Source of the DNA: a bacterium
GTDB lineage: Bacteria > Patescibacteriota > Patescibacteriia > JAACEG01
Reading direction: 5' to 3'
NCBI GenBank assembly: GCA_027040785.1
Contig: JALULG010000086.1
Location: 1 to 10,679 of the forward strand
Length of the DNA stretch: 10,679 bases
Shown here piece after piece: positions 1 through 6,668 of the stretch (position 1 is the stretch's first letter; every line of letters starts with the position of its first letter). The position numbers and the translations under genes were made by a program. The notes under the pieces were generated by a model. It was not told the origin of the DNA, did no database searches, and saw only the letters and a program-made list of their open reading frames with translations.

Positions 1-2
1 AT

Positions 3-812
3 ATGAAGGTTATGGCGCTTAAAAAGTATTGGAAAATATTTTTACGATTGCAAAAAATCGGATTAATGAAAAGAATGATTTATAGAAAAAATTTTTACTT
101 GGTTATTTTGGGGGTTGTTTTACAGGTTTTTTTAAGTTTAATTTTTATTAGAGTGATTTTTCATTTTATTGATAATTTAGCCGGTTGGACTTATTTTCAA
201 TCTTTATTGGTTTTGGGAACTTATTTTATTTTAGAAGGAGCCCTTTGGGTCCTTTTCGGAAATTTATCGGTTATAAATGAGTTTATTCGTAACGGTGTGT
301 TGGATTCTTTGATTGTTAAACCGATTAAAACTCAATTTTTAGTTTCTTTTTGGCGGTCAGATCCCGAAGATATTGCCAGAATAATAATTGGTTTTGGAAT
401 TATATTTTACGCCTTAAATCATTTAGATTTTTCTTTTTTAAATTTAATTTTCAATTTCTTTTTATATTTTTCTTTATTGATTAATGCCGTTATAATTGTT
501 TACAGTATTAATCTTTTTTTAAAAAGTATTGCTTTTTGGACTATTTCCGGAATCTCTTTTTTTTATTTAACAAATACAATTCTAAATACCAGCCAGTATC
601 CGATTGATATTTTTTATCATAAAATTATCAGAACTTTTTTTACTTTTGTAATCCCTTTGGGGGTTATGACTAGTTTTCCGGCAAAAATTTTAATTAATGG
701 TTTTAATTTTAAAATTATTTTTATTTCTTTGATAGTCGGGATTGTTTTTTTTATCGGCTCAAGAAAATTTTTCCAATTTGCTTTAAGCAAATATGAGAGC
801 GCCAGCAGTTGA
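3..812 (+). CDS. ABC-2 type transporter permease (DUF990 / PF06182-like)
   Basis: This is a 269-residue integral membrane protein resembling the ABC-2 permeases of the DUF990 family. These pair with a second permease and an ATP-binding protein to export substrates across the cytoplasmic membrane; the substrate is unknown. About six hydrophobic segments are visible, after a basic N-terminus and the entry motif MIYRKNFYLV. The loop ending in NGVLDSLIVKPI (about residues 97-108) resembles the family's conserved segment before the coupling region. The start is uncertain: ATG at 3 or ATG at 12. The ATG at 3 forms ATGA with a TGA at 4-6 in another frame, so an upstream partner gene could end there with a 4-base overlap. 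That would fit an operon, but the partner lies outside the window. The protein ends with TGA at 810-812. The family call is by eye. Confidence 0.75.
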   Translation: MKVMALKKYWKIFLRLQKIGLMKRMIYRKNFYLVILGVVLQVFLSLIFIRVIFHFIDNLAGWTYFQSLLVLGTYFILEGALWVLFGNLSVINEFIRNGVLDSLIVKPIKTQFLVSFWRSDPEDIARIIIGFGIIFYALNHLDFSFLNLIFNFFLYFSLLINAVIIVYSINLFLKSIAFWTISGISFFYLTNTILNTSQYPIDIFYHKIIRTFFTFVIPLGVMTSFPAKILINGFNFKIIFISLIVGIVFFIGSRKFFQFALSKYESASS

Positions 813-836
813 TAAAATTTGATAATTAATAAAAAT

Positions 837-1211
837 ATGAAGAAAGAAACAAAAAAATCACTTAAAAACTATTTTATTGTAATTGGTTTTTTGTGGATTT
901 TCTCGGGATTTTCTTTAATATTAACAAAATCCGACATTATTATTAAATTTCTTGGTATTATAACAATTGTGTTTGGTTTCATGTTTTTTTATTACAGTTT
1001 TAAATTATATTATTATCTTCAAAATTCTCCAAAAACTTTGATGATTTTTGTTATGATCGTTTCTATTGTCGGGTTAGCTATGTATCTGACGGCCGGAAAA
1101 ACTGTTTATTTCGATTTGGGTGTTTTTTTTACTTGGTATTTGATAATTAATATTAAAAGATTGTCTAAGGAAATAACTGCGGATAAAAATAATGATAAAT
1201 TATCGAATTAA
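837..1211 (+). CDS. Small four-helix membrane protein, function unknown
   Basis: This 124-residue protein starts at ATG 837 (MKKETKKSLKNYF). A TTG at 819 in the same frame would add six residues but has no ribosome binding site and lies only 6 bases after the previous stop. Four hydrophobic segments cover most of the protein. The N-terminus is lysine-rich and the C-terminus charged (ITADKNNDK), so both ends are probably cytoplasmic. No catalytic motif is visible and I do not recognise the family. It follows the ABC permease by 24 bases on the same strand, with no terminator between, so it is probably co-transcribed; a role with that transporter is inference only. No SD sequence is visible. 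The gene after it lies beyond a repeat cluster and has its own promoter. Confidence 0.6.
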   Translation: MKKETKKSLKNYFIVIGFLWIFSGFSLILTKSDIIIKFLGIITIVFGFMFFYYSFKLYYYLQNSPKTLMIFVMIVSIVGLAMYLTAGKTVYFDLGVFFTWYLIINIKRLSKEITADKNNDKLSN

Positions 1212-1227
1212 ATTATATTAATTCCAC

Positions 1228-1506
1228 CGTCATTCTGAACATTTCAGAATCTCGTAATTTTTAGGTCTTACTTTTTCTCTGAGATGCTGAAATGCATTCA
1301 GCATGATAGGAGGAAGTTCACTGTCACCCTGAATTTATTTCAGGGTCTCGTGGTTTTCCACCTTACTCTTTCCCCCGAGATGCTGAAATGAATTCAGCAT
1401 GACAGGAAAGAAAGAGATACTGAAATGTTCAGCATGACATGAAAGAGAATGAGACACTGAAATAATCCTAAAATAAATTCAGCATAGGATTCAGTATGAC
1501 AGGGGG
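1228..1506. repeat. Cluster of six short palindromic hairpin repeats
   Basis: Most of the 369-base gap between genes (1212-1580) is filled by six copies of one hairpin element. The general form is GTC, an 8-base stem beginning A-N-N-CTGAA, a 3-5 base loop, the complementary arm TTCAG-N-N-T, then CTCG. Copies: 1228-1254 (forward, stem ATTCTGAA), 1281-1310 (reverse, ATGCTGAA), 1322-1350 (forward, ACCCTGAA), 1376-1406 (reverse, ATGCTGAA), 1414-1441 (reverse, one A·C mismatch as read on the plus strand), and 1451-1503 (reverse, long composite copy). Both arms vary together, so stem pairing is kept. The elements are not evenly spaced and have no unique spacers of CRISPR type. No gene is visible in the gap, and no separate T-tailed terminator for the preceding operon. 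Confidence 0.85.
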
Positions 1507-1530
1507 GTATGATATGTTCAGTAGGTTGTT

Positions 1531-1559
1531 TTGTTTTTTGTTTTTAAAAGTGCTAAAAT
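1531..1559 (+). promoter_or_regulatory. Extended -10 promoter for the antiporter/ATPase operon
   Basis: TTGTTT at 1531-1536 is followed by a 17-base spacer and TAAAAT at 1554-1559. The -10 is preceded by TG-N (TGC at 1551-1553), the extended -10 motif of the housekeeping sigma factor. Transcription would begin near 1566, about 15 bases before the antiporter ATG, leaving a very short leader without SD. It sits directly downstream of the repeat cluster. This is prediction from sequence only. Confidence 0.55.
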
Positions 1560-1580
1560 AAAAATATAAATATTATTTCT

Positions 1581-2738
1581 ATGAATATTTTTTTATTTTT
1601 AAGTTTTTTATTTTTCGGGACTTTTTTTCTGGGGAAATTTATTGAAAAAATGAGAATTCCATGGGTTTTTTCAGCTTTACTTTTGGGTAGTGTTTTTTCT
1701 TTTTTTCCAAAGTTTTTTTTAATGGATAATTTAAAATTGATTTCTCTTTTATCTGACTGGGGAATGTATTTTTTACTTTTTATGATTGGTTTTGAAATTG
1801 ATTTAAGAGAGATAAAAAAACAAAAAGGGAAAATTTTTAAAATTACTTTTTTAACCGTATTTTTAAATGCTATTTTGGGAGGGGTATTGATAAAAATATT
1901 CTTAAATTATACTTGGAAAATTTCTCTTTTGGTGGGATTTTCTTTTGCTACGGTCGGCGAAGCGATTTTGGTTCCAATTTTGCAGGAATTTAAATTAATG
2001 AAAACAAAATTAGGGCAGATGATTTTGGGGATCGGAACTTTGGACGATATTATTGAAGTTTTAATTTTGGGGATTTTAATAGTTTTGTTGGGTGTTAATG
2101 CCAATACTCATTTTCATGTCGGAACAATTATTTTGTCGTTGACTTTTTTATTTTCAATGACCTATGTTTTACAGCATATTAAAGAGCAAGAAAGTGATTT
2201 TAGAATAATGGGTATTGACAGTTTGTTTTTGTTGACAATCGCTATTTTGTTTTTGTTTTTGGGGGTTGGTGATTTTGCCGATTCCGGCGCTTTGGGCGCT
2301 ATTTTGGCCGGCATAAGTTTAAAAACATTTTTACCGAAAAAACGTTTATCAATAATTGAAAAAGAGGTGAAAGCGGTTTGTTGCGGTTTATTCGCGCCGA
2401 TTTTCTTTTTTTGGTCCGGAGTGCAGGTTGATTTTCATTACCTGTTTGTTTATTGGCGATTGGTTTTGGTAATAGTTTTGGTATCGGCTTTTGCAAAATA
2501 TTTCGGTGTTTACGTAATTGCAAAAAACAATACGAACTTAAAACAAATTTTTTTGTTGGGAACGGCCATTTCCGTCAGATTTAGCACCGGTATTGTAATA
2601 ATTAAGATTTTATTGGACAACAATATTGTGAATAAAGATTTGTATTCCATTATTATCGCTTCCAATATTATTTTTGTTTTTTTAATTCCGATTATCTTTT
2701 CTCAATTTGTAAATAAATGGAGAAAAGAAATTGTTTAG
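1581..2738 (+). CDS. CPA2-type cation:proton antiporter (Na+/H+ exchanger family)
   Basis: This 385-residue polytopic membrane protein has about 12-13 hydrophobic segments and belongs by eye to the monovalent cation:proton antiporter-2 family (NapA/KefB fold). It would exchange Na+ or K+ for protons across the cytoplasmic membrane. Supporting signs are the unwound-helix segment SFATVGEAILVPIL (from about residue 121) and the paired acids D155-D156 in GTLDDIIEV. These match the DD ion-binding motif associated with electrogenic exchange in NapA and NhaA. The late segment GTAISVRFSTGIVII resembles the family's basic-residue helix near the C-terminus. It stops soon after the last helix with no TrkA-N/RCK regulatory domain, unlike full-length Kef proteins. 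No SD lies before the ATG. Its last 8 bases overlap the probable TTG start of the cation ATPase, indicating co-transcription. The ion specificity cannot be read from the sequence. Confidence 0.85.
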   Translation: MNIFLFLSFLFFGTFFLGKFIEKMRIPWVFSALLLGSVFSFFPKFFLMDNLKLISLLSDWGMYFLLFMIGFEIDLREIKKQKGKIFKITFLTVFLNAILGGVLIKIFLNYTWKISLLVGFSFATVGEAILVPILQEFKLMKTKLGQMILGIGTLDDIIEVLILGILIVLLGVNANTHFHVGTIILSLTFLFSMTYVLQHIKEQESDFRIMGIDSLFLLTIAILFLFLGVGDFADSGALGAILAGISLKTFLPKKRLSIIEKEVKAVCCGLFAPIFFFWSGVQVDFHYLFVYWRLVLVIVLVSAFAKYFGVYVIAKNNTNLKQIFLLGTAISVRFSTGIVIIKILLDNNIVNKDLYSIIIASNIIFVFLIPIIFSQFVNKWRKEIV

Positions 2739-5295
2739 TTTTATGTATAACAATCAAGGTCTTAGCGAGCAAGAAGCTCAAAAAAGATTGGAAAAATTCG
2801 GTTTAAACGAAATTAAGAGAACCCGGGAAATAAATCCTTGGAAAATTTTTTTATCCCAATTTACTTCTCCTTTGGTTTTAATTTTAATATTTTCCGCTTT
2901 GGTTTCTTATTTGATCGGTTTTTTACCAAATCAAGATCCCAACTTGGTTGATGTTTTTTTAATTTTATTTATTGTTTTTATGTCCGGAATTTCCGGCTTT
3001 TTTCAAGAATATAAGGCGGAAAAATCAATTGAGGCCTTGCAAAAATTTTCCACCCCAAATATTCAAGTTATCAGAGATGGTCAAGCGAAAAGAATTCCGG
3101 CTAATCAAGTGGTTGTCGGGGATTTGGTTTTATTGGAAGCGGGTGATATTATTCCGGCCGATGGTGTTGTTTTGGAAGAAAATAATTTAAAAATCAATGA
3201 GTCAATTTTAACCGGTGAGTCAACAGATGTTAAAAAACGAGTTCGCAGTAAAGTTTATAAAGGAACATCAGTTTATGTTGGAAATGCGAAAATTTTAATT
3301 GAAAAAACCGGCATGCAAACCGATATCGGTAAAATAGCCGATAAATTGCAATCCATAGAAGAAAAGAAAACTCCTTTTGAAGAAGAAATCACTCTTTTAA
3401 GTAAAAAAATTTTTTGGTTAATAGGAGCAATTACAATTTTTATTTTTATTATCAGTGTTTTTAAGTATGATTTATATACTTCTTTTTTGGAAAGTGTTTC
3501 TTTAGCGGTAGCGGCCATTCCCGAAGGTTTGCCGGCAGTGGTTGTTTTAGCTTTGGCTTTGGGAGCCAAATCAATGTTTAAAAATAACGCTTTGGTTAGA
3601 AAGTTATCCGTTACTGAATCTGTCGGGGCGGTTAATATTATTTGCACGGATAAGACGGGAACTTTAACAAAAAACGAAATGACTGTCACGGAATTATTTG
3701 CCAACAACAAACCTTATAATGTTAATCTGGTGGAACAAAAACCAAAATTAAAAAAAGATATTGAACAATTGATTTTGTGCGGTGTTTTATGTAATAATGT
3801 TCGGGTTAGCGGTCATCCGGCAGGGGAAAAAGAATATTTGGGAGAGCAAACGGAAATCAGCTTGATAAAGGTTGGAGAAAAATTTGGATTTTTAAAAAAC
3901 GATTTGGATAAAAAATATTTAAGAATCAAAGAAGAGGCCTTTAGTTCAGAGAGAAAAATGATGAGTGTTCTTGTCAGTGAAGTGGCATTGGGAAAAAATA
4001 AAAAAACAGTTTGGACAAAAGGCGCGCCGGAAATTGTTTTAAAAAAATGTAATTTTATTTTAAAAAATAATAAAATTAGAAAAATTACCGCAAAAGATAA
4101 AAAAGATATTTTGGATTATTTACAAAACTTATCTTCTCAATCTTTGCGTGTTTTGGGTTTTGCTTTTAAAAAATTAAAAAAGGAAAAAGAGAAAATGGAG
4201 GAAAACTTAGTTTGGATCGGTTTGCAAGGAATGATTGACCCGCCAAATGACAATGTTCCCGATATGATTAAAGATTGTTATGATGCTCAAATCAGAATTA
4301 TTATGATTACCGGAGACAGCTCGCCCACGGCGGTAGCGATTGCCAAAAAAATCGGTTTAAAAACCTCCGGTTTTTTAGAAGGAAAAGATTTAGATAAAAT
4401 GTCGGAAAATGAATTAAAATTGAAAGAAGGTATAAATGTTTTTGCCAGAACAACCGCTTTTCATAAATTAAAAATTTTGAAAATATTGAACAAAAAAAAT
4501 ATTGTGGCAATGACCGGTGACGGCGTTAACGACGCTTTGGCATTGAAAGAGGCGGATGTTGGTATTGCGATGGGGAAGAAAGGCACAACGGTTGCCAAAG
4601 AGTCCAGTGATATTATTTTATTAGACGACAATTTTAGTACTATTGTTTCAGCCGTCAAAGAGGGGAGGAGAATTTTTGATAACATTCGTAAATTTATAAA
4701 TTATTTACTTGTTTCAAATTTAGCCGAAGTTTTGGTTATTTTTGGAGCAACTTTATTTTTTACTTTGAAAGAACCGATTTTATTGCCGGTACAAATTCTT
4801 TGGATAAATTTATTAACCGATGGCTTTCCGGCTTTGGCATTAGGGATTGATCCGGCAAATAAAAACATAATGAAGAAAGCGCCTCGCAAAAAAAACGAAG
4901 CGATTATTAATAAAAGATTATCTTGGTTAATCGGAGTAATTGGAACCAAAAAAACAATTGTTTTGTTTTTAACCTTTTTAATTATTTTGCCAAGAGGTGA
5001 AGATTTGGCGCGAACAGCTTTATTTACCGGTTTTATTTTATATGAATTCGTTAGAATTGCCACTATCAGATATCAAGAAAAATTAAGTTGGCTTTCCAAT
5101 CCTTGGCTATTGGTCGCCTTGGGAGGATCACTGCTTTTGCAATTTATTGTTTTATATACTCCTTTGAATAAAATATTTCATGTAGCTCCATTGGGAATTT
5201 TTGAGTGGATTATTTTGACAATAGGAGTTGTTTTGGGTTATTTCTTAGCTATTTTTCTGACTAAAATTATTCTTAAAAGAATCCCCAATGATTGA
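2731..5295 (+). CDS. P-type cation-transporting ATPase, P2A (Ca2+-ATPase-like)
   Basis: This 854-residue ATP-driven cation pump is in the plasma membrane and is probably a calcium exporter. The domain order is the P2A one: N-terminal cation-ATPase domain (GLSEQEAQKRL), TM1-2, actuator domain with TGES at 161-164, TM3-4 with PEGLP at 264-268, phosphorylation motif DKTGT with D307, nucleotide-binding KGAPE at 430-434, TGDS at 527-530, hinge TGDGVND at 595-601, then TM5-10. Ion-site residues match SERCA at several places: E265 in TM4, N663 and E666 in TM5, and N693-T696-D697 in TM6. E772 in TM8 may correspond to SERCA E908. Start choice: TTG at 2731 lies 8 bases after GGAG (2719-2722), while ATG at 2743 would be 20 bases away, so TTG is preferred. 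It overlaps the antiporter by 8 bases, suggesting translational coupling. The specificity (Ca2+ versus Mn2+ or Na+) is inferred. Confidence 0.93.
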   Translation: MFSFMYNNQGLSEQEAQKRLEKFGLNEIKRTREINPWKIFLSQFTSPLVLILIFSALVSYLIGFLPNQDPNLVDVFLILFIVFMSGISGFFQEYKAEKSIEALQKFSTPNIQVIRDGQAKRIPANQVVVGDLVLLEAGDIIPADGVVLEENNLKINESILTGESTDVKKRVRSKVYKGTSVYVGNAKILIEKTGMQTDIGKIADKLQSIEEKKTPFEEEITLLSKKIFWLIGAITIFIFIISVFKYDLYTSFLESVSLAVAAIPEGLPAVVVLALALGAKSMFKNNALVRKLSVTESVGAVNIICTDKTGTLTKNEMTVTELFANNKPYNVNLVEQKPKLKKDIEQLILCGVLCNNVRVSGHPAGEKEYLGEQTEISLIKVGEKFGFLKNDLDKKYLRIKEEAFSSERKMMSVLVSEVALGKNKKTVWTKGAPEIVLKKCNFILKNNKIRKITAKDKKDILDYLQNLSSQSLRVLGFAFKKLKKEKEKMEENLVWIGLQGMIDPPNDNVPDMIKDCYDAQIRIIMITGDSSPTAVAIAKKIGLKTSGFLEGKDLDKMSENELKLKEGINVFARTTAFHKLKILKILNKKNIVAMTGDGVNDALALKEADVGIAMGKKGTTVAKESSDIILLDDNFSTIVSAVKEGRRIFDNIRKFINYLLVSNLAEVLVIFGATLFFTLKEPILLPVQILWINLLTDGFPALALGIDPANKNIMKKAPRKKNEAIINKRLSWLIGVIGTKKTIVLFLTFLIILPRGEDLARTALFTGFILYEFVRIATIRYQEKLSWLSNPWLLVALGGSLLLQFIVLYTPLNKIFHVAPLGIFEWIILTIGVVLGYFLAIFLTKIILKRIPND

Positions 5296-5320
5296 CAAAA
5301 TTGAAGATTAACAGTATAAT
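5292..5320 (+). promoter_or_regulatory. Perfect-consensus sigma-70-type promoter
   Basis: TTGACA at 5292-5297 and TATAAT at 5315-5320 are separated by exactly 17 bases, a perfect match to the housekeeping consensus. The -35 box overlaps the TGA stop of the cation ATPase (5293-5295). Transcription would start near 5327, giving a leader of about 37 bases before the first two-CxxC gene. This implies strong expression of that small operon independent of the ATPase. Confidence 0.85.
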
Positions 5321-5363
5321 TTATTATTAAGTACTTTACATTAATTTTAAAAGGGGGTAAACT

Positions 5364-5696
5364 ATGGCTTTTGCAACATTGCAACATATTTGTTTGATGT
5401 GTGAAAAAGGGATGTCTTCGCAGAGAGATAATTTCAAAACGAAAATTTTTTCCATAATTCAGTCAGAAAAGGAAATTCTTTTTTTCAAACTGAAAAATGG
5501 TATGGTAACAAAAGATTGGGTTTCCGAAAGAGAGGCCTTTCTTCTGAAACTGGAAACTCTTTGTTCTGTTTGCAAGGGGGAATTTTCCGAGGTGGCTGAT
5601 ACGATTAGGGATTCTGATATGATTTCGCAAGAGATCCGGGAACTTGCTTCCCCGTTTCCCAGTTTTTTTACAATAAATGTAAAAAGAATAAAATAA
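5364..5696 (+). CDS. Small two-CxxC protein A, probable metal-binding, function unknown
   Basis: This 110-residue soluble protein has two cysteine pairs, C10-x2-C13 (CLMC) and C67-x2-C70 (CSVC), 53 residues apart. Such pairs commonly bind a single Zn2+ or Fe, or act as redox pairs; which applies here cannot be told. The stretch between them is rich in charged and hydrophobic residues and looks helical. There is no signal peptide and no membrane segment. A strong SD, AAGGGGGT at 5351-5358, lies 5 bases before the ATG, and a consensus promoter lies upstream. The next gene is a clear paralogue: from F24 to D83 I count about 20 identities in 60 ungapped positions, including both cysteines of the second pair, F41-K42-L43, E57, F59-L60 and R82-D83. 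I do not recognise a named family. Confidence 0.8.
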   Translation: MAFATLQHICLMCEKGMSSQRDNFKTKIFSIIQSEKEILFFKLKNGMVTKDWVSEREAFLLKLETLCSVCKGEFSEVADTIRDSDMISQEIRELASPFPSFFTINVKRIK

Positions 5697-5707
5697 AGGA
5701 GGAAATT

Positions 5708-6037
5708 ATGTTGGAAAAGATTGCTTTTGCTTGTACGGAGTGTCATGAAAAGAGTAAAACATTGTTGGGGGGGGTTAATAAACCTTTTCGTGAGAAAGTT
5801 TTTAAACTTTTAGAGCAGGAACGTGATTTTATATCTTTTAAACTTGAAGAAGGTCTTTTAGCTCCTGACGAATTTCAAAAACAAGAAGATTTCTTGGGGT
5901 ATTTGGGATCGCTTTGCCTTTTCTGCGATCACGAAATTCCGGCGATTGCTCAGGAGTTGAGGGATGTTTTTTTGAAGAATATGAAAAATTATTCCCGAGA
6001 GAAATCATCTCTTTCAATTATTAAAATGGATAAATAA
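5708..6037 (+). CDS. Small two-CxxC protein B, paralogue of the preceding gene
   Basis: This 109-residue soluble protein has the same architecture as its upstream neighbour: C9-x2-C12 (CTEC), a charged and probably helical middle, and C70-x2-C73 (CLFC), then an acidic helix ending LRD. The second pair aligns with that of protein A at a constant 3-residue offset, while the first pair is shifted by one residue the other way. So about four residues (around GGVNK) were gained or lost after the first pair. A perfect SD, AAGGAGG at 5696-5702, sits 5 bases before ATG. The gap from the upstream stop is 11 bases, so the two are one operon and arose by tandem duplication. The lysine-rich tail (SLSIIKMDK) differs from that of protein A. 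Function is unknown; a metal-bound or disulfide-linked pair of proteins is possible but unproven. Confidence 0.8.
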   Translation: MLEKIAFACTECHEKSKTLLGGVNKPFREKVFKLLEQERDFISFKLEEGLLAPDEFQKQEDFLGYLGSLCLFCDHEIPAIAQELRDVFLKNMKNYSREKSSLSIIKMDK

Positions 6038-6041
6038 TTTC

Positions 6042-6069
6042 AAGCTGTTCGTTTAACGGACAGTTTTTT
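6042..6069 (+). terminator. Rho-independent terminator of the two-CxxC operon
   Basis: A hairpin at 6045-6063 pairs CTGTTCG with CGGACAG (7 pairs, one of them G·T) around the loop TTTAA. Further A/T pairs extend its base, and six T residues follow at 6064-6069. It begins a few bases after the stop codon of protein B. Confidence 0.8.
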
Positions 6070-6124
6070 ATTATTTGATTTAATAGTGGGATTTAATATA
6101 GTGTTTTGTGATATTTTAAAATAA

Positions 6125-6150
6125 TAAAAAAGGAAAGGTTTTCCCTTTCC
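6125..6150 (-). terminator. Terminator after the zinc-ribbon gene
   Basis: GGAAAGG at 6132-6138 pairs with CCTTTCC at 6144-6150. Read on the minus strand, the hairpin is followed by a run of T (plus-strand A residues 6125-6131), about 18 bases after the zinc-ribbon stop codon. A T run also exists on the plus side at 6155-6160, so it may also stop read-through from the opposite strand. Confidence 0.75.
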
Positions 6151-6167
6151 TCGCTTTTTTAGATTTT

Positions 6168-6350
6168 TCATTTTCTATACCCACAATGAATATTCGGGCA
6201 TTTGATGATTTTTTTGGATATACATCCCCAACCCGGAGGTGTTTGGGTTATTTGAATTAGCGGTTTGCCGCATTTGGGGCATTTACCAAATGGTGATGAA
6301 GATGAAGGTTTAGTGTTTATTTTTTGGGGGCACATCATCCAGTTTGTCAT
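6168..6350 (-). CDS. 60-residue zinc-ribbon protein under T-box control
   Basis: This small protein has a C-terminal zinc-ribbon-like module: C24-x2-C27 (CPKCGKPL) and C51-x4-C56 (CPNIHCGYRK), with additional C7 and C43. The pattern resembles the C4 zinc fingers found at the C-termini of topoisomerase IA, but the protein is free-standing. A flexible serine/proline stretch (SSSSP) links it to a short N-terminus, MTNWMMCPQK. It has no signal peptide and no membrane segment. The start at 6350 is supported by GGGAGG (plus strand 6356-6361) 5 bases upstream. Translation stops with TGA at 6168-6170. The gene begins about 40 bases after the T-box terminator and ends just before its own terminator, so it appears to be the only gene of the transcript. 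Function is unknown. It might be a regulator, or the remnant of a larger gene. Confidence 0.7.
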   Translation of the reverse strand: MTNWMMCPQKINTKPSSSSPFGKCPKCGKPLIQITQTPPGWGCISKKIIKCPNIHCGYRK

Positions 6351-6390
6351 TTTTTCCTCCCTGTTTTTTGGGTGATAGTTTTTAAAAATA

Positions 6391-6442
6391 AAAAATCTCG
6401 TCTTTTAATACAAGAGTATTCTTGCATTAAAGGACGAGATTT
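6391..6442 (-). terminator. T-box-controlled intrinsic terminator
   Basis: On the minus strand AAATCTCGTC (plus 6433-6442) pairs with GACGAGATTT (plus 6393-6402). The stem continues inward through TTTAAT/ATTAAA and CAAGA/TCTTG, with one mismatch, to a 4-base loop. A T run follows (plus A residues 6391-6395). It lies directly after the T-box core, the expected place for the competing terminator. Confidence 0.88.
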
Positions 6443-6662
6443 CCCGCGGTGCCACCTTTAATTGCCTTGATAAATCAAGACCACTTTATTGACTCAGACT
6501 TTCATTTAAAATGAAACGACATCAATTATCCTATGGTTACGGAGGAAGCCGGATTTTCACTAACGCAAAAATCATTCTTTCGTTTGATAACGAAGAGATT
6601 GAACCCAGCCCCCTAAAAAAATAGGGGATTCAATCTATGAATTTTAGTAATTTTAAATTGCT
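6391..6662 (-). ncRNA. T-box riboswitch leader (transcription attenuation type)
   Basis: On the minus strand the segment at plus positions 6444-6459 reads AAAGGTGGCACCGCGG, the conserved T-box that forms the antiterminator and binds the tRNA acceptor end. It is preceded by a 7-pair hairpin (6464-6481), matching Stem III, and other hairpins at 6576-6596 and 6596-6636. It is followed by a long terminator. Such leaders read the anticodon and charging state of one tRNA and allow transcription when it is uncharged. The bulge reads UGGC, so the cognate tRNA should have discriminator base G73. In well-studied bacteria that means Asn, Asp, Gln, Glu, Ser or Trp. I could not place the specifier codon with confidence. 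The full Stem I layout is not clearly canonical. The approximate 5' end comes from the promoter. The T-box call itself is strong. Confidence 0.88.
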
Positions 6663-6668
6663 GATTAA

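Noticed and set aside
819..836. TTG start extending the four-helix protein by six residues
   Set aside because: No SD precedes it, and ATG 837 begins a typical MKKETKK N-terminus.
1228..1506. CRISPR array
   Set aside because: The repeated units are themselves palindromic, differ in sequence and orientation, and are irregularly spaced with no constant-length spacers; no cas genes are present.
3273..3710. Antisense open frame of 145 residues inside the ATPase gene, and similar antisense frames in the antiporter, MFS and glmS genes
   Set aside because: They lie opposite strongly conserved family motifs, lack ribosome binding sites and have low-complexity composition, so they are shadows of the real genes.
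5459..5746. Antisense 95-residue frame across the two-CxxC genes
   Set aside because: The two sense genes have consensus promoter, SDs, paralogy and a terminator; the antisense frame has no start signals.
6596..6636. Stand-alone terminator or tRNA-like element
   Set aside because: Although it is a strong hairpin with a poly-A/T loop, it lies within the T-box leader downstream of the promoter and no T tail follows it on the transcribed strand.
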